Positions 52,639 to 62,058 of a DNA stretch of 64,000 nucleotides are shown piece by piece; position 1 is the stretch's first letter, and each line of letters starts with the position of its first letter. Under the pieces are notes generated by a model. That model searched no databases and was not told the origin of the DNA. It saw nothing but the letters and a program-made list of their open reading frames with translations. The translations under genes were made by a program, and so were the position numbers. This stretch comes from Imbroritus primus. Its GTDB lineage: Bacteria > Pseudomonadota > Gammaproteobacteria > Burkholderiales > Burkholderiaceae. The DNA lies in the NCBI RefSeq assembly GCF_964332355.1, contig NZ_OZ201293.1, positions 2,418,001-2,482,000 of the forward strand, in the 5' to 3' direction.

Positions 52639-53393
52639 CTGTCAGTGACCTCGTGCCTTGTCATCATCGGCAGAGCATAACGCGAGTCACACGAAATGAT
52701 CGCTGCCGGATCGATGCTACCTGTCGCATCACCGGCAATACGGCCATCGCGCATGCGCAGCACTTTCTCGCCAAAAATCTCGGCATCCGCCGGATCATGC
52801 GTAATGAGCACCATCGGTACCTGCAGGCGGCGCTGCAGGTCGTCGAGTTCGCCGCGCATCACGGTACGAAGCTCCGGATCAAGCGCAGCAAAAGGCTCAT
52901 CCAACAACAACGCGGCGGGGCGGGCAATCAGCGCGCGTGCCAGGGCCACGCGCTGGCGCTGCCCGCCGGAAAGCTCATCTGGCAATTGATGGGCTGTCGG
53001 CTCGAGTTGAAAAGCCGCGAGCCAATAGTCCACCGCATCGCGGTGGTCACTGGCACGCGGATTGAACAGTCCGCGCTTGAGGCCGAAGGCAATGTTCTGG
53101 CGTACGCTCAGGTGCGGAAACAGGGCGTAGTCCTGGAACACATAAGCCACGTTGCGCAATTGCGGCTTGAGGTCGATCCCCGCCGCAGCGTCGAACAATG
53201 TCGTGTCATTCAGCCTGACGTGCCCGGCATCGGGGCGCATCAGTCCGGCAATCGCCTTGAGCGTCAAGCTCTTGCCCGATCCGGAGGCCCCCAGCAGCAC
53301 GATGCGCTGGCTAGTGGAACGGAAACGCACGTCCAGATGGAATGTCCGCTTGCCGGAGCGCAGGGTCTTGCGGATATCGATATCGAGATGCAT
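52635..53393 (-). CDS. modC: ModC, molybdate ABC transporter ATP-binding protein
   Basis: A 252-residue ABC ATPase with Walker A GASGSGKSLTL, signature LSGGQRQRVALARAL, Walker B LLLDEPFAALD and the switch ITHDPADAE. It powers molybdate import with ModB. At 252 residues it is about 100 shorter than the standard ModC; the C-terminal molbindin domain is missing. I choose ATG 53393; the upstream open frame overlaps modB. Confidence 0.9.
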   Translation of the reverse strand: MHLDIDIRKTLRSGKRTFHLDVRFRSTSQRIVLLGASGSGKSLTLKAIAGLMRPDAGHVRLNDTTLFDAAAGIDLKPQLRNVAYVFQDYALFPHLSVRQNIAFGLKRGLFNPRASDHRDAVDYWLAAFQLEPTAHQLPDELSGGQRQRVALARALIARPAALLLDEPFAALDPELRTVMRGELDDLQRRLQVPMVLITHDPADAEIFGEKVLRMRDGRIAGDATGSIDPAAIISCDSRYALPMMTRHEVTDR

Positions 53394-53401
53394 GCGTCGC
53401 C

Positions 53402-54088
53402 CTACGAGGAATGCGCGGTTTGATGCGCGATCCGCCCCGGCGCCAGACGGCCCGCGCCGAGCAGCAGCACGATGCACACGGCCGAGGTGACCAGCACCAG
53501 CATATTGGCCAGTTCGTCCTGCCCGGCCTGCACGGCTTCATAGACGGCCACCGACAGCGTCTGCGTCTTGCCCGGAATGCTGCCGGCCACCATCAGCGTC
53601 GCGCCGAATTCGCCGAGCGCACGCGCAAAGGCCAGCAGCACGCCGGCCATGATGCCGCGCCAGGCAAGCGGCAAGGTCACGCGGCAGAAGATCGCCAGCT
53701 CGCCCGTGCCGAGCACGCGGGCCGCCTGCTCCAGTTGCGCGTCGACGGTTTCGAACGCCGCGCGCGCCGACTTGAGCACCAGCGGAAACGTGACCACCGC
53801 CGCGGCAATCGCCGCACCCTGCCACGTGAAGATGAGGCGGATGCCAAAGGTTTCGTTCAGCCACATGCCAAAGGTGCTGCGGCTACCCAGCAGGACCAGC
53901 AGATAGTAGCCAAGGACCGTGGGCGGCAACACCATCGGCAGCGTCATGACGGTATCGAGCAACTCCCGGCCCGGGAAACGCACGCGCGCGAGCAGAAAGC
54001 CCAGTGCCACGCCGGTTACCAGGGAAATCGCGGTGGCGCTGCCGGCCACTTTCAGCGAGAGCAGCAGCGCCGTCCAGGTTGCATCCAT
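53402..54088 (-). CDS. modB: ModB, molybdate ABC transporter permease
   Basis: A 228-residue inner-membrane permease with five hydrophobic segments. The cytoplasmic EAA loop is visible (AARVLGTGELAIFCRVTLPLA), where the ATPase docks, and MTLPMVLPPTVLGYYLL is the typical ModB block. It lies 20 bp after modA and 8 bp before modC. Confidence 0.93.
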   Translation of the reverse strand: MDATWTALLLSLKVAGSATAISLVTGVALGFLLARVRFPGRELLDTVMTLPMVLPPTVLGYYLLVLLGSRSTFGMWLNETFGIRLIFTWQGAAIAAAVVTFPLVLKSARAAFETVDAQLEQAARVLGTGELAIFCRVTLPLAWRGIMAGVLLAFARALGEFGATLMVAGSIPGKTQTLSVAVYEAVQAGQDELANMLVLVTSAVCIVLLLGAGRLAPGRIAHQTAHSS

Positions 54089-54108
54089 ACGTCAGGGCAC
54101 GCGCAGGT

Positions 54109-54864
54109 TCAGGGTTTCAGGAAGCCGTAGCGGGCCAGCACGGCCTGGCCATCGGCCGACATCACGTAGTCGATGAAGCGGGCCGCTTCCTGCGCGTTGG
54201 CGCTACCGGCTGTCTTGGCGATCGGGTAGCTGATCACGGCCTTGAGCGGCACGGTAAAGGCAACTTTGACCTTGTCCTTCATCAGGGCGGCGTCGGTGTT
54301 GTAGACGAAACCCGCATCCACTTCGCCACGCGCCACGTAATCGAGCGACTGGCGCACGTTCTGCGTATTCACAGTCTTGGGCTGCATGGCTGTCCACAGA
54401 TTGGCGGCTTCCAGCGCCTGCTGGGCATAGCGGCCCACCGGCACGCTCGCCGGCACGCCAATGGCCACTTTCTGCACCTCGGGCCGGTTCAGGTCCTCGA
54501 GTCTGGTCATCGCATGCTTGCTGTCCGTCGGCACGATCAGCACCAGCGCGTTGCGCACGAAATCGCGGCGGTCCGCAGCCGCAACCAGTTTTTCCTTTAC
54601 GGCCCGATCCATGGTTTCCTGGTCGGCCGAGGCAAACACGTCGACCGGCGCACCCTTGGCCATCTGCTGCAGCAGCGCACCCGACGCACCAAAGTTCAGC
54701 AGCACCTTGGTTTGTGGATGCTTCGCTTCATACTGCCGGGCAATGTCCTTGAACGCGTTGGTCAGGCTGGCGGCAGCCGACACGGTGAGCTCGGCGGCAG
54801 CGACGGAACAGCTCAGGACCATGAAGCCCAGGGACACCAGCAGCTTGCGGGGTACGATCGACAT
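54109..54864 (-). CDS. modA: ModA, periplasmic molybdate-binding protein
   Basis: A 251-residue secreted binding protein. The signal peptide ends near SVAAAE; ELTVSAAASLTNAFKDIA carries the first oxyanion-binding serine, and NFGASGALLQQM the second. Ile/Tyr-rich strands of the C-lobe include GFVYNTDAAL. I choose ATG 54864 (MSIVPRKLL), with GGAG upstream; a GTG/ATG 13 codons earlier would overlap the ModE box. First gene of modABCE. Confidence 0.93.
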   Translation of the reverse strand: MSIVPRKLLVSLGFMVLSCSVAAAELTVSAAASLTNAFKDIARQYEAKHPQTKVLLNFGASGALLQQMAKGAPVDVFASADQETMDRAVKEKLVAAADRRDFVRNALVLIVPTDSKHAMTRLEDLNRPEVQKVAIGVPASVPVGRYAQQALEAANLWTAMQPKTVNTQNVRQSLDYVARGEVDAGFVYNTDAALMKDKVKVAFTVPLKAVISYPIAKTAGSANAQEAARFIDYVMSADGQAVLARYGFLKP

Positions 54865-54889
54865 GCAGACTCCTTCTTGCAATGCGCAC

Positions 54890-54917
54890 ATCGTAATATA
54901 CAAGAAGATATAACGCT
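54890..54917 (-). promoter_or_regulatory. ModE-binding box upstream of modA
   Basis: Read on the plus strand the halves are ATCGTAATATA (54890-54900), then CAAGAA, then GATATAACGCT (54907-54917). This matches the known ModE palindrome ATCGCTATATA-N6-TATATAACGAT at most positions, with the exact spacing. It lies 25 bp upstream of modA, so molybdate-bound ModE would repress the operon. Confidence 0.88.
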
Positions 54918-54991
54918 AGAAAAACCTCGCGACCACCCACCACGAAGGCGTCAAGAAAATATTGCCGGCACAGGCGATCCTGCCTGAAATA

Positions 54992-55007
54992 CTGTATATT
55001 CATACAG
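54992..55007 (+). promoter_or_regulatory. LexA (SOS) box upstream of imuA
   Basis: CTGTATATTCATACAG is a perfect match to the LexA consensus CTGT-N8-ACAG with an AT-only-like centre. It lies 25 bp before the imuA start and overlaps the likely -10 region, so the imuA-imuB-dnaE2 operon should be under SOS control. Confidence 0.92.
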
Positions 55008-55032
55008 TATTAATGTCCCCAAACTGCCCCTT

Positions 55033-55743
55033 GTGACTTCCCTTTCGACCGCCCCCGAAGCGCTGCACCCGGCGCTGTGGCGCGCCTCGCAACTGGCGCG
55101 GGGCAGCGTGCGCACGCTCGACACGGGCTACCCGGCGCTGTCGGCGGAGCTGCCCGGCCAGGGCTGGCCCATCGGGCAATTGATCGAGCTGCTGGCGGCC
55201 CGCCCCGGGCTCGGCGAACTGCGCCTGTTGCGTCCCGCCCTGCTCGCAGCGGCCAGCCGGCCGGTCGTCTTCCTGGCGCCGCCACATCTGCCGCATGCCA
55301 CGGCCCTGGCCGGCTGGGGACTGCCCCCGGAACGGCTGCTGTGGCTGCGCCCGCAGCATCCTGCTCACGCCTGCTGGTCCGCCGAACAGATCCTGCGTGC
55401 CGGCACCTGCGGCGCGCTGCTCTTCTGGCACACCCGCATGCGCAGCGACCAGTTGCGCCGGCTGCATCTGGCCGCCCAGTCGGGCGAGACCCTGTTCTGC
55501 CTGATGCGCCCCGTCGATGCCGCGCGCACCGCCTCCCCTGCCCCGCTGCGCCTGCAGCTCGACAGCACGGCGCAGGGGCTTGCCATCCATTTTCTCAAGC
55601 GGCGCGGGCCGCCACGCGACACGCCGCTGTCGCTGGCCCTGCAGCCGCTGCCCATCCTGCGTCACCGCCATGTCACCCCTGTGGATCTGCCTGCGCCTGC
55701 CCCGCTTGCCGCTGGAAGTCTTCCGGCCGCGCTGGTGTCCTGA
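55033..55743 (+). CDS. imuA: ImuA, translesion synthesis-associated protein (SulA/RecA-like)
   Basis: A 236-residue protein of the ImuA/SulA family, part of the SOS mutasome with ImuB and DnaE2. The family pattern is visible (LHPALWRASQLA, GWPIGQLIELLAARPGLGELRLLRPAL). It has a RecA-like fold but no intact Walker A. The GTG at 55033 is taken as start, 25 bp after the LexA box. The last 74 bp overlap the start of imuB. Confidence 0.85.
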   Translation: MTSLSTAPEALHPALWRASQLARGSVRTLDTGYPALSAELPGQGWPIGQLIELLAARPGLGELRLLRPALLAAASRPVVFLAPPHLPHATALAGWGLPPERLLWLRPQHPAHACWSAEQILRAGTCGALLFWHTRMRSDQLRRLHLAAQSGETLFCLMRPVDAARTASPAPLRLQLDSTAQGLAIHFLKRRGPPRDTPLSLALQPLPILRHRHVTPVDLPAPAPLAAGSLPAALVS

Positions 55744-57160
55744 GCTACCTGTGGCCGTGCTGGATGGCGGACAGGTCTGCGTGGCTTCCGCATCTGCACA
55801 CCAGGCGGGCGTACAGCCGCACATGCGTCGCGGCGGCGTGCTCGCGGTCGCACCCCGGACGCTGCTCTACACGCGTGCGCCCGAGCAGGAGGAAGCACTG
55901 CGCGAACGCGTGGCGATGGCGCTGCTGCAATTCACGCCATGCGTCGCCACGGCGCTGGACGAGGCCGTGCTGCTGGAGGTTTCGGGCAGCCTGCGCCTGT
56001 TCGGTGGCATTCGCGTGTTGTGCCGCCTCGTCCGCCAGACCGCGCAACAACTCGGCTGCAGCACCGTACTGAGCTGCGCCCCGACCGCGCATGGCGCCTG
56101 GCTGCTGGCACGCGGCGGACGTGGCACGCGCCGGACCATGCGACTGGCGCGACTCCACGCCAGGCTGGATACCCTGCCGATCGGGGTCTTGCCCGAAGCC
56201 GGGCCGGAACAGGCATGGCTGGCTGGACTCGGCTGTCGCACGCTCGGCGCGCTGCGCCACCTGCCGCGCGCGGGGCTGCGGCGACGCTGCGGGCCTGCCA
56301 TGCTGGACGCACTCGATCGTGCCTATGGCGATACGCCGGCCCTGCTCGACTGGCTGGAAGCCCCGCCGACATTCCATGCCCGCGCCGAATTGCCCGATCG
56401 CATGACCCACGCCGAACATGCCCAGCATGCAGCCGACGGCCTGCTGGCCCAGATGCTCGGGTGGTTGCAGGTGCACCAGTACGCCGTCACGCATTACACC
56501 CTGCACCTCGAGCACGAACGCGGCCGGCAGGCCATTGCGCCGACCGCGCTCGAGATCGCGCTGGCCGAGCCGACATGGCAGCATGCCCACCTGACACGGC
56601 TGCTGCGCGAGCGGCTGGCCAAACTCGTGCTGACAGCGCCCATCCTTGCCGTCGGCCTCTCGGTCACGCAAGTCCAAGCCCGCGCGCCGCTCAGCGAGAC
56701 GCTGTTCCCCGAGCCCGGCGGCACCGCGCAGGATCATGCGCGGCTGCTCGAACTGCTGGCCGCCCGCCTCGGTCCTGAGCATGTGCTGCGCGCCCGGCCG
56801 CAAGCGGATCACCGTCCCGAGCGCGCCAATCATTGGGAGCCGGCGACCCTGCCTGCGCCATGTTCCGCACGTCCAGCCGCACCTTCAACGACAGCGCCTG
56901 CCTTGCCGCGCCCGGCATGGCTGCTCGATGCGCCAATCCCCCTGGCCGTCCACGGCCATGCGCCGCACTACGGCACGCCCCTGCGTCTGGTGTCGCCGCC
57001 CGAGCGCATCGAAAGCGGCTGGTGGGATGGCGATACCGTGATGCGCGACTACTACGTCGCCATGGATGACGGCCACGCGTGCTACTGGATCTACCGTGAA
57101 CGCCGCAGCAGCCAGGACCATGCGCCGGCACGCTGGTATCTGCATGGCCTGTTCGGATGA
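55670..57160 (+). CDS. imuB: ImuB, Y-family polymerase-like protein of the SOS mutasome
   Basis: A 496-residue Y-family DNA polymerase relative that acts as an adaptor, linking DnaE2 to the sliding clamp in mutagenic repair; family members lack the catalytic acidic residues. The start MSPLWICLRLPRLPLEVF is typical, and the Y-family fold runs through ALDEAVLLEVSGSLRLFGG. I choose ATG 55670; earlier in-frame starts lie deep within imuA. Its stop overlaps the dnaE2 start by 4 bp. Confidence 0.88.
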   Translation: MSPLWICLRLPRLPLEVFRPRWCPELPVAVLDGGQVCVASASAHQAGVQPHMRRGGVLAVAPRTLLYTRAPEQEEALRERVAMALLQFTPCVATALDEAVLLEVSGSLRLFGGIRVLCRLVRQTAQQLGCSTVLSCAPTAHGAWLLARGGRGTRRTMRLARLHARLDTLPIGVLPEAGPEQAWLAGLGCRTLGALRHLPRAGLRRRCGPAMLDALDRAYGDTPALLDWLEAPPTFHARAELPDRMTHAEHAQHAADGLLAQMLGWLQVHQYAVTHYTLHLEHERGRQAIAPTALEIALAEPTWQHAHLTRLLRERLAKLVLTAPILAVGLSVTQVQARAPLSETLFPEPGGTAQDHARLLELLAARLGPEHVLRARPQADHRPERANHWEPATLPAPCSARPAAPSTTAPALPRPAWLLDAPIPLAVHGHAPHYGTPLRLVSPPERIESGWWDGDTVMRDYYVAMDDGHACYWIYRERRSSQDHAPARWYLHGLFG

Positions 57161-60100
57161 ATGCCATGGATGTCCTGCCTCCACCGATTCCATCGAACAC
57201 ATCCACGCCGGCACCCGCCCTGCCGCCGTATGCCGAGCTGGTCTGCCGTTCGAACTTTTCTTTTCTGCATGGCGCATCGCATGCCGACGAGCTGGTCGCA
57301 CGCGCCAGCCGCCTTGGCTACAGCGCACTGGCGATTGCCGACGAATGCTCGCTTTCCGGCATCGTGCGTGCCCACGCCGCCGCCAAGGAACACGGGCTCA
57401 AGCTGCTGGTCGGTGCGCGCTTCCGCTTGAGCGGCGATGGCGCCGCAGCCGGCGCCGCCTTCGTCGTGCTGGCCCGCAATTTCGCAGGCTATGGTCATCT
57501 CTGTGAACTGATTACCTTGGCGCGCGGCCGTGCGCCGAAAGGCGAGTATCACCTGACGGCACGCGACCTCGACAGCCCTGCCGCATCCCATGCCCACCTG
57601 CGCGGCCTGCCCGATTGCCTGGTGATCTACCAGCCCGAACATGCCTCGCCGGAAGACGTGCTGCAGGCCCATGCCGCATGGATGTCCGCCACCTTTCCCG
57701 GCCGTGCCTGGATCGGACTGACACTACTGCTAAACGCTACCGATGATCTGCATCGCGCCCAGGTGGAAGCTGCAGCCCAGGCACATCGGCTGCGCGTGGT
57801 CGCCACGGGCGATGTGCTGATGCATGCGCGCTCGCGCAAACCCTTGCTCGATGTTATGACGGCCATGCGCATCGGCAAGCCCGTGGCCGAGTGCGGCTAT
57901 GCGCTCGCCGCCAATGCCGAGCAGCATCTGCGCACGCGCCTGCGGCTGGCCAATCTCTACAGCGCGCGGCTGATGGCTGAGTCGACGCATATTGCCAACC
58001 TGTGCACGTTCTCGATGGACGAGATCCGCATGCACTATCGCTACCCGGAGGAAGATGTACCAGCCGGCATGACCGCCGCACAGTACCTGCGCCAGGAAAC
58101 CTATGCCGGCGCAGCCCGGCGCTTTCCCGATGGCATCCCTGAGAAGGTCCGCAAGCAGCTCGACGCAGAACTGGCACTGATCGAAGAGATGCAATATGAG
58201 GCGTACTTCCTGACGGTGTACGAACTGGTGCGGTTTGCCCGTCAGGAAAACATTCTCTGCCAGGGCCGCGGCTCGGCCGCCAACTCCGCCGTGTGCTACT
58301 GCCTCGGTGTCACCGAAGTCGATCCGTCACGCGAGAACCTGCTGTTCGGCCGCTTCCTCTCCAAGGAGCGTGGCGAACCACCGGATATCGACGTCGATTT
58401 CGAACACCAGCGTCGTGAAGAGGTGATTCAGTACATCTACACAAGATACGGCCGCCACCGCGCGGCGCTTGCCGCCGCCATCTCCACTTTCCGTCCACGC
58501 GGGGCCTTGCGTGAAACCGGCAAGGCGCTCGGCGTGGATGCCTCGATCATCGACCGCGTAGCGCGCAGCCATCACTGGTTCGACAGCCGTACCGACCTGT
58601 TGCAACGCTTTGCAGAAAGCGGCCTTGACATCGACAGCCCACTGATCCAGCGCTGGGCCCAAATGGCGGCGCAACTGGTACGGTTTCCGCGCCACCTGTC
58701 GCAGCACTCCGGCGGCTTTGTCATCGCACGCGACCAGCTCTCCCGACTCGTGCCCATCGAGAATGCGGCCATGCCGGACCGCAGCGTGATCCAGTGGGAC
58801 AAGGACGATCTCGAAGCACTCGGCCTGCTCAAGGTCGATGTGCTCGCGCTGGGCATGCTCACAGCTTTGCGGCGTGCGCTACATCTCATCTCGGTCTGGC
58901 GTGGCCAGCCGTTCGGCATGCAGGATATTCCGAAGGAAGATCCCGCCACCTACACCATGATCAGCAAGGCCGACACCATCGGCGTGTTCCAGATCGAATC
59001 GCGCGCGCAGATGACGATGCTGCCGCGCCTGAGGCCCGAACGCTTCTACGATCTGGTCATCGAAGTGGCCATCGTCCGCCCCGGGCCCATCCAGGGCGGC
59101 ATGGTGCATCCGTATCTGCTGCGGCGACAAGGACTCGAGCCGATCTCTTACCCGCGTCCGGAAATCGCCGAAATCCTGACGCGCACCAAGGGCATCCCGA
59201 TCTTCCAGGAACAGGCCATGCAGATCGCCATGGTGGCGGCCGGCTACTCGGCGGGCGAAGCCGACGAGCTGCGCCGCGCCATGGCTGCGTGGAAACGCAA
59301 GGGCGGCATGGATCCGCATCGCGAGCGGCTGATCTCGGGCATGCTCAACAACGGATATCCGCAAGAATTCGCCGAGAACCTCTACCGCCAGATCCAGGGC
59401 TTCGGCGACTACGGTTTCCCGGAGAGCCACGCTGCCAGCTTTGCCCTGCTGGTCTACAGCAGCGCCTGGATCAAGCGCCATGAGCCGGAGGCCTTTCTCT
59501 GCGCCCTGCTCAACAGCCAGCCGATGGGGTTCTATAGTCCGTCGCAACTGATCCAGGATGCAAGGCACCACGACGTGATCGTGCATGGTGTCGATATCCG
59601 CCACAGTGACTGGGACAGCACGCTCGAACCGCTGGCCGGCACCTCGCGCCCCGCGGTCCGCCTCGGCTTCTCGCGCCTGCAAGGCATGCGGCAGGACAGT
59701 GCTGAACGCATCGTCGCTGCACGTGCCGTCCGCGCCTTTGACAACGCACGCGATCTCGCGCGCCGCGCCAGGCTCGACAGCCACGACCTGCGTGTGCTGG
59801 CTGCCGGCAATGCGCTGGAACCGCTGGCCGGCCATCGCCGCAGCGCACTGTGGGAAGCGTCCGGTGCCATGCCCGATACCGATCTGCTGCACGTCACCGA
59901 CCTGCGCGAAGAAACACCGCAACTCGCCACCCCGACGGAAGCCGATGAGATCATCGACGATTACCACACGATGCATCTCACACTGCGCCGTCATCCGCTT
60001 GCCCTGCTGCGCCCCTTGCTCACACAGCGACGCTTCGCCACAGCCGCGACGCTGGCCGGCTATCGCGATGGGCAGCTGGCCCGGGCCTGCGGCATGGTGA

Positions 60101-60354
60101 CGATGCGCCAGCGCCCGCAGACCGCCAAGGGCGTCATCTTCATGACGCTCGAGGACGAGACCGGTTCGGTGAATGTAGTGATCTGGCCGAAAGTGCTCGA
60201 ACGTCAGCGTCAGGAAGTACTGGGCGCGGGCCTGGTTGGCATCTATGGCAAATGGCAGAGCCACGACAATGTACGCCATCTCGTGGCGCAGTATCTGGTC
60301 GACCTGTCGCCGCTGCTCGGCAGAATCACCGTCATGAGCCGCGATTTCCACTGA
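57157..60354 (+). CDS. dnaE2: DnaE2 (ImuC), error-prone DNA polymerase III alpha-like subunit
   Basis: A 1065-residue C-family polymerase. A PHP domain begins near residue 25 (YAELVCRSNFSFLHGASHADELV in parts). The palm has PDIDVDFEHQRREEVIQYIY with two catalytic Asp residues, and LLKVDVLALGMLTAL the third. An OB fold near the end includes VIFMTLEDETGSVNVVIWP. It performs damage-induced mutagenic synthesis with ImuA and ImuB. The operon is closed by a hairpin at 60368-60403. Confidence 0.95.
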   Translation: MNAMDVLPPPIPSNTSTPAPALPPYAELVCRSNFSFLHGASHADELVARASRLGYSALAIADECSLSGIVRAHAAAKEHGLKLLVGARFRLSGDGAAAGAAFVVLARNFAGYGHLCELITLARGRAPKGEYHLTARDLDSPAASHAHLRGLPDCLVIYQPEHASPEDVLQAHAAWMSATFPGRAWIGLTLLLNATDDLHRAQVEAAAQAHRLRVVATGDVLMHARSRKPLLDVMTAMRIGKPVAECGYALAANAEQHLRTRLRLANLYSARLMAESTHIANLCTFSMDEIRMHYRYPEEDVPAGMTAAQYLRQETYAGAARRFPDGIPEKVRKQLDAELALIEEMQYEAYFLTVYELVRFARQENILCQGRGSAANSAVCYCLGVTEVDPSRENLLFGRFLSKERGEPPDIDVDFEHQRREEVIQYIYTRYGRHRAALAAAISTFRPRGALRETGKALGVDASIIDRVARSHHWFDSRTDLLQRFAESGLDIDSPLIQRWAQMAAQLVRFPRHLSQHSGGFVIARDQLSRLVPIENAAMPDRSVIQWDKDDLEALGLLKVDVLALGMLTALRRALHLISVWRGQPFGMQDIPKEDPATYTMISKADTIGVFQIESRAQMTMLPRLRPERFYDLVIEVAIVRPGPIQGGMVHPYLLRRQGLEPISYPRPEIAEILTRTKGIPIFQEQAMQIAMVAAGYSAGEADELRRAMAAWKRKGGMDPHRERLISGMLNNGYPQEFAENLYRQIQGFGDYGFPESHAASFALLVYSSAWIKRHEPEAFLCALLNSQPMGFYSPSQLIQDARHHDVIVHGVDIRHSDWDSTLEPLAGTSRPAVRLGFSRLQGMRQDSAERIVAARAVRAFDNARDLARRARLDSHDLRVLAAGNALEPLAGHRRSALWEASGAMPDTDLLHVTDLREETPQLATPTEADEIIDDYHTMHLTLRRHPLALLRPLLTQRRFATAATLAGYRDGQLARACGMVTMRQRPQTAKGVIFMTLEDETGSVNVVIWPKVLERQRQEVLGAGLVGIYGKWQSHDNVRHLVAQYLVDLSPLLGRITVMSRDFH

Positions 60355-60367
60355 CTGGCTCGACATG

Positions 60368-60403
60368 AAAAAACCCCGGCGGTGCCATGCATCGGCCGGG
60401 GTT
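60368..60403 (-). terminator. Terminator between dnaE2 and a Bug gene
   Basis: A 9-bp stem AACCCCGGC/GCCGGGGTT (60372-60380 and 60395-60403). On the minus strand it is followed by a run of T residues, so it best terminates the Bug gene; it also lies 14 bp after the dnaE2 stop and probably serves both. Confidence 0.8.
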
Positions 60404-60450
60404 ATTCTGCGTGGTCACGCCGACGTGCCGGTGTGACCGTACGGATCGAT

Positions 60451-61422
60451 TCACTCCACCGTGGCACCCGATTGCTCGACGATCGACTTCCACTGGTGGT
60501 ATTCGGTCTTGACCAGCGCCGCGAACTGCTCAGGCTTCATCGCCTTGGGCTCCGCACCCTGCTCCTGGATCGCTTTGGCGACCGCCGGACTGGCCAGCAG
60601 CTTGTTCACCTCGCCATTGATGCGCGTGACGATGGCCTGCGGCGTCTTGGCCGGGGCAAACAGGCCGTACCACGTGCTGACATCCACCTGCTTGTAACCC
60701 AGCTCGGCCACCGCCGGTACATCGGGTAGCGACGTGCTGCGCTTGGCCGAGGTCACCGCCAGCGCGCGCATCTTGCCCGCCTTGATCTGCGCCAGCGCCG
60801 ACGGCACCGACGCCACCAGCAGATCGACGTTGCCCGACAGCGCGTCCATCATCGCCGCATTCGATCCCTTGTACGGCACGTGGCGCAACTTGATGCCCGC
60901 CGCCTTGCTGAGGATCTCCGCCGCCAGGTGGATCGTGGTGCCATTGCCGGGCGAACCATACGTAATCGTATCCGGCGCCTTGCGCGCGGCGGCGATCACT
61001 TCCTTCATCGTCTTGAAGCGCGAGTCCGTGCGCGTCACGATCACCACTGGCGTGTAGGCAACATGCGCAATCGCCACCAGATCGCGCGTGGGATCGTAGC
61101 TCACCGACTTGTACAACCACGGACCAACCACGAGGTTGTCCTTCTGCCCCATCACCAGGTCGTAGCCGGTCGGCGCGGCACGCACCGCCTCGGCGATGCC
61201 GATCGTGCCGCCCGCACCCGGACGGTTATCCGGCACGAGGGTCCACTTGGTCGCCTGCGACAGTTCGTTACCGATCAGGCGCGACAGAATATCCGTGCCG
61301 CCGCCTGGCGGAAACGGCACGATCAGGCGGATCGGCTTTTCCGGCCACGCCGCCTGGGCCTGCACCGGGCCGGCCGCAACGGCACACAACGCCGTCAAAA
61401 GAGTCAACAGGGTCTTGATCAA
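60451..61422 (-). CDS. Bug/TctC-family substrate-binding protein
   Basis: A 323-residue periplasmic receptor with signal peptide LLTLLTALCAVAAGPVQAQA. It shows the family blocks PIRLIVPFPPGGGTDILSRL, NRPGAGGTIGIAEAVR, YGSPGNGTTIHLAAEI and HVPYKGSNAAMMDALSG. I choose a TTG start at 61422 because GGAGA stands just upstream and the signal peptide then fits; the frame is open 40 codons more to 61542. It is monocistronic and isolated, so the ligand (usually a carboxylate) cannot be guessed. Confidence 0.82.
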   Translation of the reverse strand: MIKTLLTLLTALCAVAAGPVQAQAAWPEKPIRLIVPFPPGGGTDILSRLIGNELSQATKWTLVPDNRPGAGGTIGIAEAVRAAPTGYDLVMGQKDNLVVGPWLYKSVSYDPTRDLVAIAHVAYTPVVIVTRTDSRFKTMKEVIAAARKAPDTITYGSPGNGTTIHLAAEILSKAAGIKLRHVPYKGSNAAMMDALSGNVDLLVASVPSALAQIKAGKMRALAVTSAKRSTSLPDVPAVAELGYKQVDVSTWYGLFAPAKTPQAIVTRINGEVNKLLASPAVAKAIQEQGAEPKAMKPEQFAALVKTEYHQWKSIVEQSGATVE

Positions 61423-61582
61423 GATCGTTCTCCAGACAGTGATGCCACGAGATGCATCACCAAAAAACAAGGCACTGGCCACCATGCCGGCCACCAGCGC
61501 CGCGCGCCCACCTGCGCGCGAGGACCGTATTATAAAACGCACGCCTGCACAGCCTGCGCGCTTGGCCCGTCAGGATCAGGCA

Positions 61583-62011
61583 TCAGTCCCGCGGGGCGCG
61601 CCGCCACTCCCATGGCGCAACCGGATCGGGCGCGGACCATAGACCACGCCGGCTCGCCTGCGCCTCCGCCTGCAGCGCCGGATACCCCGGGAAGTCCCGC
61701 GCATATTGCGGATACACCCACGCCATGCCCGCCTCCAGCTGGCTGCTGCCGGCATCCTTACCCTGGCAGCGCACCACGCCCACGCTGCGGCCATACCGAT
61801 CCCGGGACAACACCAGGATCTCCGCCTCCTGCCGGAAACACAACGTCGCCAGCGCCTGCCGCGACCGCGCCCCGTACGGCTGCCGACGCTCCGGCGCATC
61901 GATGGCGGCGATGCGCACCTTGAGCTGCTGATGATTGGCGGTCAGGGCGGTAAGCGTATCGCCATCGCTGATGGCGATGACGGTGGTGAGAAGAGCAGCG
62001 GTAATGGTCAT
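61583..62011 (-). CDS. Staphylococcal-nuclease-like (thermonuclease) secreted protein
   Basis: A ~142-residue SNase-fold protein. The N-terminal hydrophobic leader (ITAALLTTVIA) suggests export. Active-site blocks are visible: VRIAAIDAPERRQPYG (Arg and Glu) and SRDRYGRSVGVV (second Arg), with GMAWVYPQYAR near the end. It would cut DNA or RNA outside the cytoplasm. The ATG at 62011 lacks a ribosome site; a TTG at 62050 would lengthen the leader. A terminator-bearing repeat lies directly upstream (62059-62217), so the gene must have its own promoter. Confidence 0.75.
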   Translation of the reverse strand: MTITAALLTTVIAISDGDTLTALTANHQQLKVRIAAIDAPERRQPYGARSRQALATLCFRQEAEILVLSRDRYGRSVGVVRCQGKDAGSSQLEAGMAWVYPQYARDFPGYPALQAEAQASRRGLWSAPDPVAPWEWRRAPRD

Positions 62012-62058
62012 GAGGGAAGAACGGACAGCGACATGGGCATGCAGCGACAAATCACATC

